Positions 62,632 to 64,000 of a DNA stretch of 64,000 nt are shown piece after piece. Source of the stretch: Sitta carolinensis (taxonomy: Eukaryota; Chordata; Aves; Passeriformes; Sittidae). The position numbers and the translations under genes were made by a program. The notes under the pieces are model-generated. The model ran no database searches, had not been told where the DNA came from, and saw nothing but the letters and a program-made list of their open reading frames with translations. Position 1 is the stretch's first letter. Every line of letters starts with the position of its first letter. The stretch lies in NCBI GenBank assembly GCA_032173965.1, contig CM063283.1:18022501-18086500 (forward strand), written 5' to 3'.

Positions 62632-62765
62632 TTTATTTAGGATGCTTCCACTGCCCGTAACTGTCCACTGAACTGCTGGTTTGGGGAAACCTTCCACATG
62701 GCAGATAATTGTTTTAGACATTCTATTTGTGTTGGTTTTCTTGGTCATTTTGATTTGAGGTTTTC
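62632..62765 (-). CDS. ALCAM: ALCAM exon: first half of Ig domain D5
   Basis: 134 nt; GA completes Gly, then 44 codons: KPQIKMTKKTNTNRMSKTII, then CHVEGFPKPAVQWTVTGSGS and ILNK. The Cys in IICHVEG and the Trp in VQWTV are the Ig-fold cysteine and core tryptophan. The human match is strong (GKPQIKMTKKTD, CHVEGFPKPAIQWTITGSGS). It ends in phase 0 at a GC donor. Confidence 0.96.
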
Positions 62766-62840
62766 CTGTAAGAACAATATAACAGTTAACCATTTTATTT
62801 TAAAAGAACAATTAATAGTTGTAACTATCTACTTGCTTAC
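62766..62840 (-). other. ALCAM: ALCAM very short intron (75 nt)
   Basis: GTAAGC to TTCTTACAG in 75 nt, with a plausible branch-point TTAAC about 22 nt before the acceptor. Close to the lower limit for vertebrate introns. Confidence 0.92.
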
Positions 62841-62976
62841 CTTCCACAATTAGCTTAAGTGTCTGTCTTTTCCTCAATCCTTCGACCTCCTGGAGAGTAG
62901 TTTCACAGACATAGTTTCCAGCATCTTGATACTGAAGACTTGAAAATGATGGACTTGTTTGCATTCTGGTATTGTC
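62841..62976 (-). CDS. ALCAM: ALCAM exon: second half of Ig domain D4
   Basis: 45 codons in phase 0 plus one base of Gly: DNTRMQTSPSFSSLQYQDAG, then NYVCETTLQEVEGLRKRQTL and KLIVE. YQDAGNYVCE is the Ig D-x-G-x-Y-x-C motif with the second disulfide cysteine. Human reads SPSFSSLHYQDAGNYVCETA and LQEVEGLKKRESLTLIVEG. Donor GTAAGC. Confidence 0.96.
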
Positions 62977-63813
62977 CTGATAAAGTCAGGAGTAAGAAAT
63001 GGCAGAGACAGACTCCCAATACATTAACCCCTTAATGACAAATGTGACTACTATCAACAGAACTTTTCATATGTTTGGAAAATTAGAGCCTCACTTTTTT
63101 AGGCTGCTTCCCCATTAATAAGTACATTTGAATACATAGCATGAAAAGTGGAAACTGCTGGAGATTTATAGAAGCCATCTCCTTTCTTCTTGAACAATTT
63201 TGCTTTTTAAATCAAGAGCATAGATGGGATTGGTTATTAGCTCAGCTTTTCTTGTAGGCTGGCCAAGACCACAAGTGATAAAATGTTTGAGACACAAGTA
63301 ACTCTCCTCTAGGCCAGGCTTATGAGATCAACATATGCTCATAAAAAAACATTAGGCATAATTACTATAAGTTTCCAGACTACAGGTTTTGTATAAAGCC
63401 ACCTTCTCCAACAGCTACACTTTTCACCATTTAACCTTTCAACCCTTGCCCTTTTATGTTTATGAGAACCAAGTGCACAAAATGCACCAAAGTTCCTTCA
63501 AAGGGACTCTTCTTCTTAGAACTTTATTCTCAAAGGGCCTTGTATAGACCATTTCAAAAAAGTTGTATTTGTGTAACAATATGACTTAATTCTCTCCATT
63601 TGGATATTGAGCTGATAATTACAGTAACTGATTTTCAGTCATCAATGTGAGCAGATCTCATTTTAACCGCATGCGTAAGACCCATTTTAACAATATTCTT
63701 TAAAAAGCCCAATAAACAACTTCCTTCCTTCCTTCCTCCCAAAACACTGAAGCAGCAGCAGTTATATGAAGAGGTGAACATTCAGATGAGTGTGAAATAG
63801 ATGAATTACTGAC
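62977..63813 (-). other. ALCAM: ALCAM intron (837 nt)
   Basis: Donor GTCAGT, acceptor TTTATCAG. A short TTCC repeat lies at 63721-63738 on the plus strand. Nothing else was seen. Confidence 0.9.
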
Positions 63814-63926
63814 CTTTATCCAAAACACAGTTGCATTTCTACTAGAAGAAATTGTGCATGACACAGGCAGTGCCTCTCCAATCTGTTTTGTGACTTCTCC
63901 GCTAGGAGTAAGCTGCAAATCCAAAT
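63814..63926 (-). CDS. ALCAM: ALCAM exon: first half of Ig domain D4
   Basis: 113 nt; AT completes a codon begun upstream, then 37 codons: LDLQLTPSGEVTKQIGEALP, then VSCTISSSRNATVFWIK. The Cys in VSCTI is the first disulfide cysteine, the Trp in FWIK is the core tryptophan and NAT is a glycosylation sequon. Human reads LDLSLNPSGEVTRQIGDALP and VSCTISASRNATVVWMK. Acceptor CCCAG; donor GTCAGT. A frame-opening ATG in the acceptor-side region is not a true start. Confidence 0.96.
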
Positions 63927-64000
63927 CTGGGATAGAAAGAACATTTGTAAAAAGTTAATCTCTGAAAGCCTGGCCCATTTCAGAGGCTTACCAAGAAAAG
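63927..64000 (-). other. ALCAM: ALCAM intron, 3' end only
   Basis: The minus strand reads a pyrimidine-rich TTCTTTCTATCCCAG before the exon. The intron continues beyond the window, toward the exons for domains D1-D3. Confidence 0.85.

Larger units (their letters stand above)
49597..63926 (-). other. ALCAM: ALCAM (CD166) gene, 3' part on the minus strand
   Basis: Exons in transcript order: 63926-63814, 62976-62841, 62765-62632, 61190-61058, 60372-60334, 60024-59907, 53139-53025 (stop at 53054-53052), and a 3' UTR exon from 51400 to about 49597. The coding part is 252 whole codons plus a split first one, against 583 residues in human ALCAM, so about residues 332-583. ALCAM is a type I membrane adhesion protein of the Ig superfamily (domains V-V-C2-C2-C2) that binds itself and CD6, acting in axon guidance and leukocyte contacts. 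Phases agree at all junctions and no frame is broken. The upstream exons lie beyond 64000. Confidence 0.95.

Noticed and set aside
1..64000. CRISPR arrays, bacterial operons, tRNA or rRNA genes, endogenous retroviruses
   Set aside because: No regularly spaced repeats, cloverleaf, rRNA blocks or retroviral gene remnants were recognised by eye; the window is ordinary vertebrate chromosomal DNA.

Overview
The window is vertebrate nuclear DNA, very probably from a bird. It is AT-rich, sparse in genes and low in interspersed repeats. The only recognisable transposons are two 3' ends of CR1 LINEs, the typical avian repeat, and many of the introns are short. I cannot name the species from the sequence.

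Two protein-coding genes point towards each other. The left third (145-22954, + strand) holds nine exons for the C-terminal half of CBLB (Cbl-b, an E3 ubiquitin ligase): the proline-rich and tyrosine-motif region and the terminal UBA domain, 509 codons in all. The N-terminal TKB, linker and RING exons lie upstream of the window. A long U-rich 3' UTR follows, with poly(A) hexamers scattered from 23691 to about 27500. The right part (about 49600 to 64000, - strand) holds the last exons of ALCAM (CD166, called BEN/SC1/DM-GRASP in birds): Ig domains D4 and D5, a 13-residue cassette exon in the stalk, the transmembrane segment, the cytoplasmic tail and a spliced 3' UTR. The exons for the signal peptide and Ig domains D1-D3 lie beyond position 64000.

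All exon boundaries were placed by hand from protein homology, reading-frame phase and GT/AG sites. Phases agree at every junction in both genes. One ALCAM intron starts with GC instead of GT.

Between the genes, about 27500-49600, I find no gene. There is one CR1 tail at about 34140, several simple repeats, a C20 tract and a few AT-rich blocks that could be conserved non-coding elements. Both genes act at the immune synapse (ALCAM is the CD6 ligand; Cbl-b dampens antigen-receptor signalling), and the tail-to-tail order matches the human 3q13.11 arrangement as I recall it.

I see no new multi-gene system here. The points most worth checking concern RNA processing: a GC-AG intron, a 3' UTR intron 27 nt after the ALCAM stop codon, a symmetric 39-nt cassette exon, an AU hairpin beside the ALCAM poly(A) signal and a weak splice donor in CBLB. 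There is also a sharply CpG-rich, fast-diverging CBLB exon.
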